Counted from the stretch's first letter, positions 1 through 11,924 are shown. The stretch: 64,000 bases of DNA from Trametopsis cervina (GCA_022385755.1 MU278349.1:1-64000), one strand, 5' to 3'. Notes: generated by a model from the letters alone, not told the origin. Program-made: numbers and translations.

Positions 1-334
1 GGTCAGCAAGCGGTCAGTCAGAGCCACAAGAAAAAATCGAAGAAAGTTCGTGCAGCCTCTCGTCGGGCGCAATCGTCAACCAGTGCCGCACATGCATCTA
101 TTACCCGCAAGCCCCTGCGTGCCAGAGCTACCAGAGGAGGACAGATTGTCATGGACACGACTGCTCTTCCTGTCATTGACCAAGCTGGGCCGAGACGCAG
201 CGGGCGAAAGCCGAAGCCGAAGGCGGCAGGGACGGGGGACTACGACGACGTTGTCAAGAGGCAAAACGATGCGTAAGTTGTTGAATCTGCATCTCACTTG
301 CGCGTCTCACCATCCGGCTAGACGTACCAAATGA
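1..334 (+). CDS. 3' end of an unknown protein-coding gene (partial)
   Basis: The reading frame is open from base 1. It joins across a short intron (273-321, GTAAGT donor, CTAG acceptor) and stops at TGA 332-334, giving the last 94 residues. The visible tail is strongly basic and low in complexity: it starts near KKKSKKVRAASRR, continues through an Arg/Thr/Ser-rich stretch and ends with RRSGRKPKPKAAGTGDYDDV and a short KRQNDARTK tail. That suggests a disordered, possibly nuclear or nucleic-acid-binding C-terminus. No catalytic domain falls inside the window, so no function is proposed. The 5' part lies to the left of the window. The 49-nt intron and the clean frame across it are the evidence that this is a real exon pair. 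Confidence 0.5.
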   Translation, partial: VSKRSVRATRKNRRKFVQPLVGRNRQPVPHMHLLPASPCVPELPEEDRLSWTRLLFLSLTKLGRDAAGESRSRRRQGRGTTTTLSRGKTMRKLLNLHLTCASHHPARRTK

Positions 335-471
335 GCAGCCCGCAGGCATACCGGCCGCAGTGACAAAGTCAGCCCCAGATCTACCTAGATATATTTCAAA
401 CCCGCGCATGTAGTACCTTAGAGCCTTCGAAAATTAATCCTGAAAAAAAAACTTGAGTGTGGCCAGAAGCC

Positions 472-479
472 TATATAAA
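472..479 (+). promoter_or_regulatory. TATA box of the zinc-ribbon gene
   Basis: TATATAAA lies 68 bp upstream of the ATG at 547, a normal TATA-to-start distance for a fungal gene with a short leader. It supports 547 as the start over an in-frame-looking ATG at 457, which lies upstream of the TATA box. Confidence 0.6.
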
Positions 480-546
480 GGGAGTAGTCATTGGAATGGC
501 GACCATTATCCCCCCCTGCTCACAAGCCCTCCCATCAGACTTCACC

Positions 547-2098
547 ATGCAGAACGACGAGCCCGGCTCTGCCGACTGGGACATGAACCCCGCAGACCTC
601 CCCATGTCTGTTATGCCGTTCGAGTTCAAGACTACACTGACGGCCACCGTCATGTCTCTCGCTGAAGCACAGGGTCACCTCCTCGTCACTATCTGCGACA
701 CTTGCAGCGGAAACGTCACCTTTGCCGTCGCGAAGAAGAAGGTGCTATTAGGCGAAATCTATGTGAATGTAAGTAAGGTTTTATATTTCGCAAACTACTG
801 CTAACTTGTCTATTCAGTGCAAGAAATGCAAGACCTACTTCCTCTTAGTGAAGGTCGACGTTCCTGACGATGTGAGGGATCACGTTGAAGGGATGCGCGC
901 CGAGTTGGTCGCCAAGTGGCGTGCGAAGCAGGGCCACGACAAGTGGTACGCCGAACATGGCATTACCCCGCCCCCCGCCGTCACTCCGCCGGGCAACAAC
1001 TCAGCACTCGCAGGAGCGAGTTCTCGAAGCAGCTCCGTTTTGGTCCCATCCACACCGCCGCCCTCGCTGAACAGCAGTGCACCGAGGACGCAAACTCTGT
1101 CAAGCCCATTCACGCCCTTTCCCTCATCTCAGCGCCGCCTCGGCTCCCGCGCTAGTTCCCAATACCCGCGCGGAGGGACATTGAGCGCGTTGTCAAAGGT
1201 ACGCCGTGTAGCCCTTATGTAGTGCTTGTTAACTAATAACAACGGCGCATACAGCGACTCTTTACCCAGAGAGGGCTGTCGAGCCCCATCAGTATTGGGT
1301 CGTGGGAATCGTCGTCGCCTGTGAAAACGCAAGCGCTCGCGCGCTCAGCGTCCAGCGCCGTCTTCGACGACGTTGAACTTGACTCAAGCGACATCGAGAT
1401 CATCGACGGCCCACTCCCCATGAAGCAAACTTCCACCATCTTCAATGTGCGCCGCTCGAAGGCTTCTGGGGTAAGTCTACGCATCAATATGTCAAGTTTT
1501 CAACTAACTATTCCCAACAGAGCGGAAGCAAAGGCACGCCGATCACGGTTAGCTCCTCGGAGTCGCAGGGCTCCACTCCCGCCAGCTCGTCCGCGTCCGG
1601 GTCCGGCAAGCGCAAGCAAGATGATCTGGATCTAGAGGTACGCGTCTTTGGCATCGCGATGGCGTACAAAACTAACACTTACCTACAGGAGGTCTTCTAT
1701 GGCAAGAAGCGTAAGCTCAGCTTCGCTTCGATGTTGGGCGTGAAGCGACGCTCTATTCAGGTCGTCATTTGGTACAAGGTACGCCCGCCCATATCATCAC
1801 ACGTTTTAGTTTCTCATGTCGCGCGCAGGAGAACACCCTCCCTCTCATCATCGCCGAGCAAGTGCCGTGGATTTTCAGTATCGCCGACCTCACCGAGACA
1901 TGCGCGCAGCTCGAGATCGACTGCGATGGCTTCGAGCAGCTGGGGGTATGGTGCCCTGACGAAACCACTTGGAAGGTTTACAGTCCGCAAGCCAAGATCT
2001 CCGGCTACACTGAAGACCACAAGGCCGTCTTCGTTCGGCGCGAGGGATTGAAGAAACTCCCAGGCTTCTTGTCTGGTGGCTCAAAGGTTTTCGCTTAA
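547..2098 (+). CDS. Zinc-ribbon-like nuclear protein, function unknown
   Basis: Six exons (547-768, 818-1198, 1255-1470, 1521-1637, 1689-1778, 1829-2098) join to 431 residues. All five introns are GT-AG and phase 0. Residues 47-80 hold two CxxC knuckles (C50/C53 in CDTC and C75/C78 in CKKC) about 21 residues apart, the spacing of a small zinc ribbon; the second knuckle starts exactly at exon 2. The middle (about 125-310) is rich in Ser/Pro/Thr and looks disordered, with an acidic patch near DDVELDSSDIEIIDG. A basic GKKRK motif follows near 318, which could be a nuclear signal. The last 90 residues are more ordered and aromatic. I do not recognise the family; it is probably restricted to mushroom-forming fungi. 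Zinc binding is inferred from cysteine spacing only. Confidence 0.8.
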
Positions 2099-3592
2099 TT
2101 AGACAGACGTAGCCCCTACCCGTAGTGTACAGCAAATCTAATTCGTTATCCCCCGCTCAATCGCGCGCCGCTAGTCACATTCCCTGACCTACCGGGTAAG
2201 CTTCACATTGTAGTACGGTCTAGTCCTACCTACTGAAGAACTATGTAGCAGGGCCGCATCAGGTAACGACCACATCGCAACTCACAGGTCGTTTCGTCTG
2301 CCAAGTATGTGCCTGGGCGTGTTGTGCGACGGTGAGGGCGCACCTCCTCCCGCAACCAGCCTAAATAAGCGTACGGCGCAATGGCACTTAGTGTGCACCC
2401 TTCACGCCCTTACGCCACATTACTTATTGCCCCCCTGTTTCACCGCTTTGCACGTTTCACTTCGCCCGGGGCCGGGAACACAGGGAAACATCGCACGACG
2501 TCGGGAAATACTTGTGCTCCATGTCCGGGAGCACTGCCCACAGTTGTTGTATGCTCACTATGCACCCCACCGCTACGTATGTATTGACCCCTACCGCTAC
2601 ATATTGACCGCGCAGCTGTAACTAACGCGCCCCTTGGTGTCCGCTAGTTAGATCGTGTAAATCCCCCGCTGATGACGACCAGCCTGAGTCGGTGCCTTGC
2701 AACGCCTTGCCCCAGCGCTTGCCCAATCAGGCTTGCAAGTTCTTACTTTCCTTTTCGGTACGCTGTATTAATTCTTGCCGCACGTGCATAGATCCCATCT
2801 GCGAAACTCACGTGCACGTACGCGCGTGCGTTGCTGCCACGGCCCCCTGTTCCGCGTCTAGTTATTAATGTTTCCTTTTCACGCACGTCTATTATTCTCC
2901 CTCACTCCCACTGTACTAATACTATTAGTGAATTGTAAGCAGCTCCCATAACATTCCATCTTTCTGCACGCAACGCAACGCACAAGGGCGTGTGTATACT
3001 ATACGCGTTTGCATGCTTGCTCACCTGCAAAACAGAGCAGCGTATCAACGCGTTACGGCTCCCGTTCGACAGATGCGCGATGGCAGAGATGCCTCGCCGC
3101 CGTAATCAGAAATCAAAGCAAGGGAAAGAAAGGCGATTGTCGTCGCAGGATCCGGCCAACGAGCCAACCAAATAAACGAACAGTACAGTAGCCAAATGGC
3201 AGATGGGGGCACACGATCGCATCAGCGCCATCATCGCCACAAAGCCAGGACACCGCCCAATACGGAAGGGCGCCCCACCCCACGGTTGTCTGTCCAGAAC
3301 GAACTGTACACGAAATCGAAATACCCCCGCGCGCACCCGTGCCCGTGCCCGTGCGCGCGGTTTCCCCCGCTGGAGAGTTCTTGAGCCTGAGCTTACGGCG
3401 GGAAGTGCCGTTGAGCACTCTGGATTCTCGTGCCCGACATTGAACACCGCCGCAAATGACGACGGCAGACCGGTCACAGCCAGAGCTAAACTCTGCGGTG
3501 CAAAGGGCGCATGACAACCCACCGCATGGCACACCGCACGCGAGCACATGGGGCACGTAGCATACGGTACGGTGCGCGCACCGCCGCCTTGC

Positions 3593-3624
3593 CATCCCAA
3601 TCCCAATCCCTATCCCAATCCCAC
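3593..3624. repeat. Short tandem repeat, ATCCCA unit
   Basis: About five imperfect copies of ATCCCA in a row. It is a simple-sequence tract in the convergent intergenic region with no visible function. Confidence 0.6.
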
Positions 3625-3659
3625 GGCGCACACACGTACTCGGACACCGCGGCCCCGGG

Positions 3660-3718
3660 GGCTCTGTCTCTCTCCCTGTTTCTCCCTTTCTTTCCCTGTT
3701 TCTCTCCTTGTTGCGTTA
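3660..3718. repeat. Polypyrimidine tract (CT-rich)
   Basis: About 55 bases composed almost only of C and T on the plus strand, made of TCTCTC and TTTCCCTG-like units. It is simple sequence between genes. Confidence 0.6.
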
Positions 3719-3870
3719 GGTTTGTTCGTGGAACTTCGTTCTGATGCTGATCCCTTAAAAAGCCCCGAATGGCGAGGTGAGGGCAGGGGAGGACGGTGGG
3801 AGGGAATTTTGTTGGTGCAGAGAGTTGACGAGCGGATCGGCACCTTCCGAGCTCACTTTGCGTTCATGAA

Positions 3871-3890
3871 TTACGGTTACGGTTACGGTT
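3871..3890. repeat. TTACGG hexamer repeat
   Basis: Three perfect TTACGG copies plus a partial fourth. The unit differs by one base from the TTAGGG telomere unit used by most fungi. It is interstitial and far too short to be a telomere. Confidence 0.6.
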
Positions 3891-4763
3891 CGTAGTTGAC
3901 CAGCTGAGACTCATAGTGTACCAGCTGCCACCAGACGATGATGCGAAGTTGACCCGTTTGTCGTTATTTTATTTTATCTCGTGTTCGTACCGTACTATAT
4001 CGCCCGTTCCGCCCGTCTTCCTTCCAGCACCCCCGTGCAATGCATCACATATCACGAACGCAAAGCTCCGTGGTCAGGTCACCACTCACTGACCGACCGT
4101 TCGAGAGCCCGCACGCACTGGATGCTTCGACTTCTTCGGCTGTTCGCGGGTGTATGCGTCTCGTTGTATTGTGCAGAAGTGGTGGTCGCACCCCTTTTTG
4201 CATCTCACACCTAAATCTCTTTCAACCGCTGCGACCCGCCAGAATTAAGAAATCGTGTCGATCAGGTCCACACCACACCCTGACAAAACCCTGACAATGC
4301 GCACACGTAAAAGGATCGAGATAAAACTTTCGTCACATTGCTTGCTTGTAAAAAAAATTGCAGACACAGTAGACACAGGGACACTGACAATAGACACCGT
4401 AAGAGAAAAGAAAGGGGAAAGACCGTCCGAGGCAGACCGAGGCAGTAAGGAACAGAGACTTCTATCGACAGAACAGTGAGAGACCAGGCACGAGCGAGCG
4501 AGGGGGAGTGTGGGCTGAACAAGACGACAAAAACGTTTGGAAGTGTGATACAGCGGTTGAAAAAATTTGGAACGAGCAGACGGTTTGACACACGAGAAAT
4601 CCAGATTGCAAGCGACAGGGAAGACAAGACGAGCGAGCGAGTGGGTATCAAAAAAGGCGAGTTTGAGACCACAGAAATTTCACAAAAAACGGTAGCGGCG
4701 CGCGATTGACGAGGGGACGGAAAGGCGACGAGGGAATGAGGGGGTGAGGAATGGCGGGAGAGA

Positions 4764-7181
4764 TCACAAATCAGCCCCGTGCTTAGCGTAAGCCGGTAGG
4801 GACGGGTGTTCGTTCATGGGCACGTAGCCGAAGTCCGGAGAGACTAGAGGGGTTCACAACACGCGCGTCAGCCTCGGCATTACTATTGCTCTAGACGCAG
4901 AAAAACAAGAGGGGGGTCATGTCAAGGTTGGATTTTTCCACGCAAGAGAATGGGAGGGGAGGGAGGAGAGTAGGGAGGAGACACCGCAAGCGGTGGAAGT
5001 TGGAGGAAAGATAAACGGGAGGAGGACGATAGAAGATAATGGGAAAAAACGACTCACTCACATCGGCTGATATCCACATTCTCCCCCGCCGCCGGGCCAT
5101 ACCCCTCCGCCCCCGGCGTGTTCGCAGCACTCGAGCTGCCCGACAGACTCGACGCACTCGTACTCGGTCTAATACTCCTCTCATACATGTGCGACCCTCC
5201 TCCTCCGCCCCCCGCGCCTCCACTCCCACTGTGATGGTCGTCCACTGCGCCGAATGCGAAGTCTCCCTGCGCGGGGTTGTACCCGTATGCGTCGCCCATC
5301 GTCATCGTGTGCATACTGCGCACGCGTGGAAGGCCTGCGTCGCCCCCGCTGCCGTGGTGGTGTCCCTCGCCGGGGTGCGGAGATGTCGATGGGCGGTCTG
5401 CACCCCCGTGTTCTGCGTATGGCGACGGGTACGGCGACATCGCGTGGCTGTGCCTGCGGTCACGTCGCACGCTCAACGTCGGCGGTGCGTAGGACGATGC
5501 CTTGCTTGACGGCGGGCGGCTGGATGCCGGCGTCAGCGGACGGTGGCTCGACACGGGCCGCGAGTAGTCAAAGTGGTGCGGCGCGGTTTCGTCGTAGGGC
5601 GTCGGCAGCGAAGACGAGAGCGACGAGACGCTGTAGCCCGTGGTCGGTCGGCTCTCAGGCGACGCACCGCCGTGGTGCGCAGGCCGCGAGATTGTTGGCA
5701 GACTTTGGTACGACGAGTGCTGGTATGTGTTGATGTGCGGGGTGGGCCGCGAGCTGTATGCGTTCGATCCGCTCGTGTTTGGGTTGAGGAGGCTCGAGAG
5801 GCTGCCCGAGGAAGTCGAGGACGCGCCACCAGGTCCGCTTGCGTTGAATGGCCACTGCGAATTCTGGTCTGCGTACGGGTACGCCGAGTGCGGCGACGGC
5901 AGCAGCATGTCACGTCCGTTCCCTGCAGATGCCCCGCTTGAGTAGGACGAGATCGAGGTGTATCCTGACGAGCTTGGCGGCGGCTCGTCTGAGGGCGTCA
6001 GCGGGTGCGAGTGCGCATACATACTGTGGTGTGCAGAAAGGGAGGAAGGGTGCGAGTCTGGCACGGTCAGCGGCGGCAGCGCAGTGCGCGCTGGGTAGCT
6101 CGTCGACCACCCCGCTGCGCCAGATTGGCCAAGCGGCGTGAACGAACCGGGCGCAGAAAGCCCGCGACGTCTGCCTGGAGAACCGGGGCCGCTGCTACCT
6201 CCAAGAGGCATAGGCCCAAGACCGATCGCAGAGCGCGGCGGAGCGATGGTCTGTACATCTTGCTGGACGTCGCGCTTGCGCGGCTTGGGCAGACGAGGCG
6301 GGACGCGGCGCTTGAAGTTGGCGACGACGTCCGGGGGCGAATGACGGTTCAGGGTCGGATGGGCTATTTGACGTAGATAGTTCGATCAGCGATGCTAGTC
6401 TAGAGACTAGTCGAGAACGTGACAGAATTTGACTTACACCAGGTGCTCGCGTCGGGGTCGTCGATGGCGGGGTCGACGTTGCGGAGGTTGACCTTGCGCA
6501 TGAAGCCATAGATCTGCAGCAGCGCGGCGTCAGAACCACAGAGGTCTTGGCGGGAAGGGAGGAGGGCGTGTATGAAGAAGACAGAGGACTCGGCTTACGT
6601 TTAGTTGCCGGGAGAAGCTGGCGAAGCGGGACTGTCTGTAGACGCTGGGGAGGACGTGCAGGGCGAGCTGCTCTGGTCGCTCGACGATGATGTGTTCTCC
6701 GGCAGGGTCCCAACGAATCATGGTGTGGTTCTCTGGACGCTCGAGGAGACTGTTCGGAACGCGCGAAGTAAAAGGTGATTAGCGGTGCGGCGGCGGTGGG
6801 AGCACGGGTCGCGAGGGGAAGGGAGGGAAGTGCGAGAGGGGGAAGAAGAGGAAGAGAAGGAGAGACTCACGCGTATAGTTTTGTGAGGAAGGTTGCCTGA
6901 GGCTTGGACGGCTGCTGGGGCATGCCGTCTGACTTTTGGACAGTGGGCGACTCCTGCTTTGGCGAGGACGAGTGGTGGGAGGCGGGGGAGTTTGAGCCGT
7001 CGTTTGGGTTGGGGCTGGAATGGTGGTCGTCTGTGAGAGTGGGCTGAGGTGTGAGCTGGGGCGGATACATGATGCCGCTGATAGAAGAGCCTCCTGCAAG
7101 CTGGTATTGAGTGTGTGCTGCCGAGGACGACGAGTCGTGTCGCTGGTACTGGCGCGAGTAGGTGGGGTAGAGGTCTGCCAT
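4764..7181 (-). CDS. HSF-type DNA-binding transcription factor
   Basis: Five exons (7181-6871, 6749-6599, 6513-6438, 6363-5062, 4843-4764) encode 639 residues. The heat-shock-factor winged-helix domain spans about residues 96-205 and is split by three introns. It begins FLTKLYALLERPENHTMIRW, contains the recognition-helix core SRFASFSRQLNIYGFMRKVN and ends with a STWSHPTLNRHSPPDVVANF block and a basic RRVPPRLPKPRKR segment. The first 95 residues and everything after about 215 are Ser/Pro/Gly/His-rich and disordered. There is no leucine-zipper trimerisation region after the domain, so it resembles the Sfl1/Mga1-like branch more than classical heat-shock factor. The last exon follows a 218-nt intron and gives a tail ending YAKHGADL; without it the frame would stop at 5054. 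It probably acts in the nucleus as a sequence-specific regulator. Its upstream side is a 10-kb gene-free tract. Confidence 0.9.
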
Positions 7182-7585
7182 CTATGCGGCGGCGGCGACG
7201 ACGACTGTAGTGATGGTAGTGGCGACAATGAAGCAGGCGTCCAGGATGGGATGTTGTTGCAGTGAGGAGGAGGAGGAAGAAGGGATTGACAGGAGAAGGG
7301 CGTGGGTGCGGGAGATGCAGCGATTGGAAGAGACTTAAGCTTCGGGATATAAGGGCGTCAAGGGTGTGTGTATGTGTGAGGCAGAGACGCCGCGGTAGAA
7401 TCGGGAGCAGGACGCGACAAGGGAGAGGGTTCGAGGAGGAGGTGGGAGGGTAAGTAATTATAGAAGGTGGGAGTAGAGAGGAGGACCTGGGAGGGAGTGC
7501 TCGGTTGCCGTTCTCGGGCACTGTGCAGACGCGGGCAAACCTAGGAGGAGGAAATGAAGAGCAGATGGGACACGCCAGACACACC

Positions 7586-7735
7586 GATGGGACGAGCACA
7601 CCAGATGGGTGAACCAGATCAGTTTACCAGATGGGTCACTTGCGAGATGGGTCACTCGCCAGAGATGGGTCACTTGCACGAGATGGATCACTCACCCACG
7701 AGATGAACTCACGAGATGGACCTCAGCAGATGCGA
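7586..7735. repeat. Degenerate tandem repeat, CAGATGGGTCACT-like unit
   Basis: About ten imperfect copies of an 11-19 base unit built on GATGGGTCACT or GATGGAC, best between 7627 and 7700 (GATGGGTCACTTGC, GATGGGTCACTCGC, GATGGGTCACTTGC, GATGGATCACTC). It lies about 400-550 bp upstream of the HSF-gene ATG, so it is probably in that gene's promoter or leader. Confidence 0.7.
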
Positions 7736-10700
7736 GATGTCTCTTCATGCGTCCGCTCTTCCCTCAACAGATGCTCTCTGTCTGCCATCATCGTCCTCGC
7801 TCGCAACAGATCCACGCCCCGATCCACACACCGTCCATTCCGAGCTGCCTGCTTCTGATGCCTCGATCGCTCCCATCGCCAGATCTCCGGGGTCCTGCTC
7901 TGTCACGCTCTCTCCCCGGCAGCCCCCGCGCAGTCACACCCAACCCAACTCCGCGCCCTCCCCCGGCCCATCCCCGACCCTCCTATCGCCCGCGCCCGCG
8001 ATTGGCCGATCGACTTCTGGGGTGCCCATCTCGCCCGCTGCCAGCCACCTCTCCGCACGCCCGCGCCCCCCCTGCCCCATCCGTCCTATCATTCCCACGC
8101 CCCGCCGTCCACCAGTCATTGCCCAAATTGACCGGCCATATTCGCCGGCATGCACACACTCGTATCGCACACATCGCAATCTGCCATTCGCCCCTCCTCC
8201 GTCGACGTCGCCGTCGAGCAGATCCCCACGGCCAGCGGCGTCTTCGTTTCCTTCGTTCGCGCTCGACGCCTCCCCGGTCGATCTCGAAACATGGATTTCC
8301 GCCTCTGCTACGCCCATCATCACCACCACCGCTGCCGCCCCCGCTAGCACGAGTGTATTTACCAGTCTAGTGTAACATTTTTTTCCCTCGTTCGTATCAA
8401 GGGTGTCCTCGTTGCGATCCAATACATACACACATAATGAACCCCAGCCACCGAGCTCCGAGCCACCCAGCCTCGCCAGCCCGCGCACGCTTTCTAGATG
8501 GATGCCCTCGAACAGCCCGTGCAACACACACAGACTCACACACCCTGCAGGGTCCGTCACCCCCTGCACCCATCCATTCAGCATGCCCAGCACCCTGCGG
8601 ACCAGAACGAGCCTGCTATTTTCCGCGGAGCTTGCCGTCGGGGTTTGTCTCAATCTCAATGATGGCCACCACCACACTGCGAAGTGCGGCTGATCCCTCC
8701 GTCGCTGCGTCCTCCACCTGCCGCATATGCCACACAGTCCCTCTGAACTTTCTGTGCACAGTGTACGTATACACGTACATGCACATCTGCTCGCACAACT
8801 GCCCCCGCGGAGCTAATGCTGACCCATGCCACCACCGGCTTGCGAGGCCGACCAGACAAGCCACACCCTCTGCACGCACGGCCGCCGCGGCGTCGGCACA
8901 CAGCAGTTGGTAACTAACATCCACGGCATTCCATGTACTGTCGCTCCACAGCCGCGCAACCTGCCATTCTGTACGTGTACCCAATACAATTACCTGGAAG
9001 CTGCTGCTGAACTCTGTCAATGACATCCGGCCCGCACACGCCTGTGCCTACCGGACTGACTGACTTGCACAGTACGAGTACGGTACACCACCCGTCGCCT
9101 CGGATGAACAGGGTGCGGACTGCGGTGCACGGGACGCCCTCGACTCGGTATGTATACGCCCGCGCGTATCTGCGATACACTAAAGCACGAAGACGCTGCT
9201 GCAAGCGGGCGCATCGTCGATCGCCAACACAGGCGACAGCCGCACAACCAACCACAACCGCGCCGCCGGTTCTCCCCAACACCATCTCCAGCCTAGTCAG
9301 GCTTCCCACCAACCCAAAGCATAACCTTATCCCATCAACAGCCCTCCCCCGCCGCCGTCCGCCCGTCAGTCCGTCTGTTTACCGTGAGCGTGCGTTGATA
9401 TATCTGATATCCCGCATATACTTCATATAACTCACAATACAGTTTACATTACATTATCACTATAGCCAAATGATCCATCCTTTTCTGCCATCCAACAGTC
9501 AGTCCATCTATCTGTCTATCCACGGCGTCTCCCCGGGATCGGAAACCTCCAGCAACAGCATCAGAAAGCGATTGGCAGAATCTCGACTCGAACGAAACGA
9601 GAAGACTGGCTGGGTGCTGGGGGACACCCAGCCAGTGATGATGCTGATCGCCCCAGGGTCCATGAACCTTGTTTGTAAGTGCACCGCCGCCCCAATGTTG
9701 CACACCTCGCTCACCGTCCTGCCCGTACAGTACTGTACCGCCAATGACGACTTGACAAGCGAGCGAGCGAGCGCGGACTGTCCAGCCTTGATCTGCTCCT
9801 GCTCCAACTCCAACACAGCAATCAATTAAAATTACGGATGTGGATATGCCCAACCGCAGCAGATCTCGCTTAAACAACCCGGCGAGCCCGTCTGTTCTCT
9901 GTTCTGTCTGTCACGACGACAGATACTGCAGCGGTGGCTTTGAATATCGAAAAAGAACGCACCCGTACCCGTACCGCATCGGCTCGCCCAATCCAATCCA
10001 ATCAAACGTTAATGTACCGTGCCCAGTGCACCCAAAGCACAGCACACATCCGCAGAAGCCCCTGCGTCTGCCCCTGCGTCTGTGTGCCGTGCTTCTCCCA
10101 TAGCATGCGCATACAATAGAGCCATTACCATCCGGTGCCTGCTTACAACTGAAATCAAACGAGGTTGAACGTGCTCTACAGTACGGGTGCGGATTCAGCG
10201 GACAGGTTGGCCAGTCCAACCCAGCGTAGGTTTCCCCACTCCACAAGCAACGCGAGCGCCGACAGGCGATCCCCACAGAAACCGTCGCAAGGCGGGTTGA
10301 AGCCCCTTTTTCGCTAGGTACAGTATTTGCGTAATTTGCTTTTGAGGAGGGCGGGTGGATGCCCGGGCTCCCCATACCCACAGAGTCCCGTGGATGGCGG
10401 GGCGGGCGTGTGAGGATAGCGACGCGCCGCAGCGCAACGCAACTAATGCGAGAGACGAGACGTTCTTTCTAGAATTATGGTATGGCAAAGCAAGACGCCG
10501 CGTCGTCGTCGGGTTTGCACGCTCGCGGTGTCCAACACTCCGCGCGTTCACGTACCGCACCCCGTTCGCATCCCGCAACTCAGCCCCAAACACACGCCCC
10601 CACCGTCAACACCCACCGCCAACACGCCCAAAACACATCAGCGCCTCGCCCGATGGCGGTGGCGGTAATACCGCAGGAAGCCCCGGCTGGGTGCGGGCTT

Positions 10701-11038
10701 CGCACGGGGCGTTGTGGCGTTGCGCGGTACGATAGGACGGGAGATGAGAGATGGGCGAGGTGGGGGCGTGGGTGGGTGGGCCCTGATGGACGGATGGTGG
10801 ATGGGTGGATTGGATTGGATGGTTGGGTGAGTGGGTGCTTCTCCCGGGGACGCCGAGGTTCTGGCGGGCGAGGGGAAGGGGCTGTACAGTGCGCGGTGGA
10901 TGTGGACGATGGCCTGTGCGGTCTGCGGGTTTGGGCACGAAGAGAGAGGCTGCGTCGTACGGGTTGGTTTGCGGGCTTACGTCCGCTGCGCTGCGCGCGG
11001 TACGACGTTCGCTGTTCGATAGGCTCATCGGGCACCGC

Positions 11039-11059
11039 GAACGAACGAACGAACGAACG
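11039..11059. repeat. CGAA/ACGA tetranucleotide repeat
   Basis: Five consecutive ACGA-type units. It is a simple microsatellite in the 10-kb gene-free tract. Confidence 0.6.
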
Positions 11060-11390
11060 GATGCGATGTATACAATGTGATGATTAGCATAGCGGGCGTG
11101 TGAGGTTGCGCGGACGTATCCGCGTGTATAGGCCAGCTGATGTTGCCGCACATTGAGTTCACTGCATCAATACAATGCAATGCGATGAGATGTAACGTAT
11201 ACATTAGCCATAGGGTTTACAATATAACAATACGCTGGGAACGCACGCACGTAACCTAACGTACACACCGTTGTGTTGTCCGACTGTCAGGTTGCCCGCT
11301 CTGCTCTGGACACGTACAGTCCTGTGTTCTTCTCATCGAAGACAAAGAGTACAAGAACGGCGGTCCGCCAGAAGGGGATATCTCACCCTG

Positions 11391-11413
11391 ACATCACAAT
11401 CACAATCACAATC
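11391..11413. repeat. ATCACA hexamer repeat
   Basis: Three and a half copies of ATCACA followed by ATCCC. It is simple sequence in the gene-free tract. Confidence 0.55.
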
Positions 11414-11895
11414 CCATTGCAGCCCGACCGCCTGCCTGACTGCCTGACTGAATAACTGAATGGACGAAATGAATGGAATGAAATGAATGGGGTGTAAACG
11501 CGCACGCACGGGCGAGTGCCCGTACAGGCCGTTGCTTAGTCCTCTGCATGGGAAAAGTGGAAAACAGTACGTACGCGCGGGCGTGCGTGCGCGTTCTATG
11601 TGGAATTTGGGCACTTGGGGCTGTTGCGCTATTTTCGTTGGACGGTACGGTTTCGGTTTTGCCTGGGTGGTGAATTGCGGTAGATGTGGCTGTGAAGGGC
11701 GGGACTCCGTCTAACTGCTACGCCCGCACCGAGGCTGACTGACTGACGTGCTCGATACTCGGTAATGCACGGACTTGCACGGCACGGAGTCTTCGTATTT
11801 CGTCCTTCGTCCTTCGTCTGCGTCTATGCACCGCGCGTATTGATGACGACTGGTTGGTGAGATGCGAAGGGACGCGAGAGGACATCTGCCGCGAA

Positions 11896-11924
11896 CGTAC
11901 CGTACGTACGTACGTACGTTACGT
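11896..11924. repeat. ACGT self-complementary repeat
   Basis: A run of alternating GTAC/ACGT units, fully palindromic. Shorter versions occur elsewhere in the window, for example 15397-15411. Confidence 0.65.

Larger units (their letters stand above)
2099..4763. other. Non-coding region between convergent genes
   Basis: No open frame here has convincing coding character or splice structure. The region separates the 3' end of the zinc-ribbon gene from the 3' end of the HSF gene, so part must be 3' UTR of both. It contains two CACGTG palindromes (2781-2786 and 2809-2814), short tandem repeats listed separately, and a plus-strand purine-rich stretch at about 4280-4760, just downstream of the HSF stop codon. 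Overlapping long frames on both strands at 3100-3630 are low-complexity GC-rich artefacts. Confidence 0.6.

Noticed and set aside
3106..3631. Two 166-172-codon minus-strand frames
   Set aside because: They overlap each other in different frames and are matched by plus-strand frames; the repeats GIGIGIGIG and ARARARARV reflect simple sequence, not protein.
6718..7599. 293-codon minus-strand frame
   Set aside because: It runs through HSF exon 1 in the wrong frame; Leu/Pro/Ser/His composition comes from the CT-rich leader and intron.
7609..8677. Long overlapping frames of 219-253 codons on both strands
   Set aside because: They are Pro/Arg/Ser/His-rich, overlap each other in several frames, contain the GATGGG repeat and show no domain or intron pattern. 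They are GC-rich shadows.
11896..11924. Possible CRISPR-like or inverted-repeat mobile-element end
   Set aside because: Only alternating ACGT simple sequence; no spacers, no target-site duplication and no transposase nearby.
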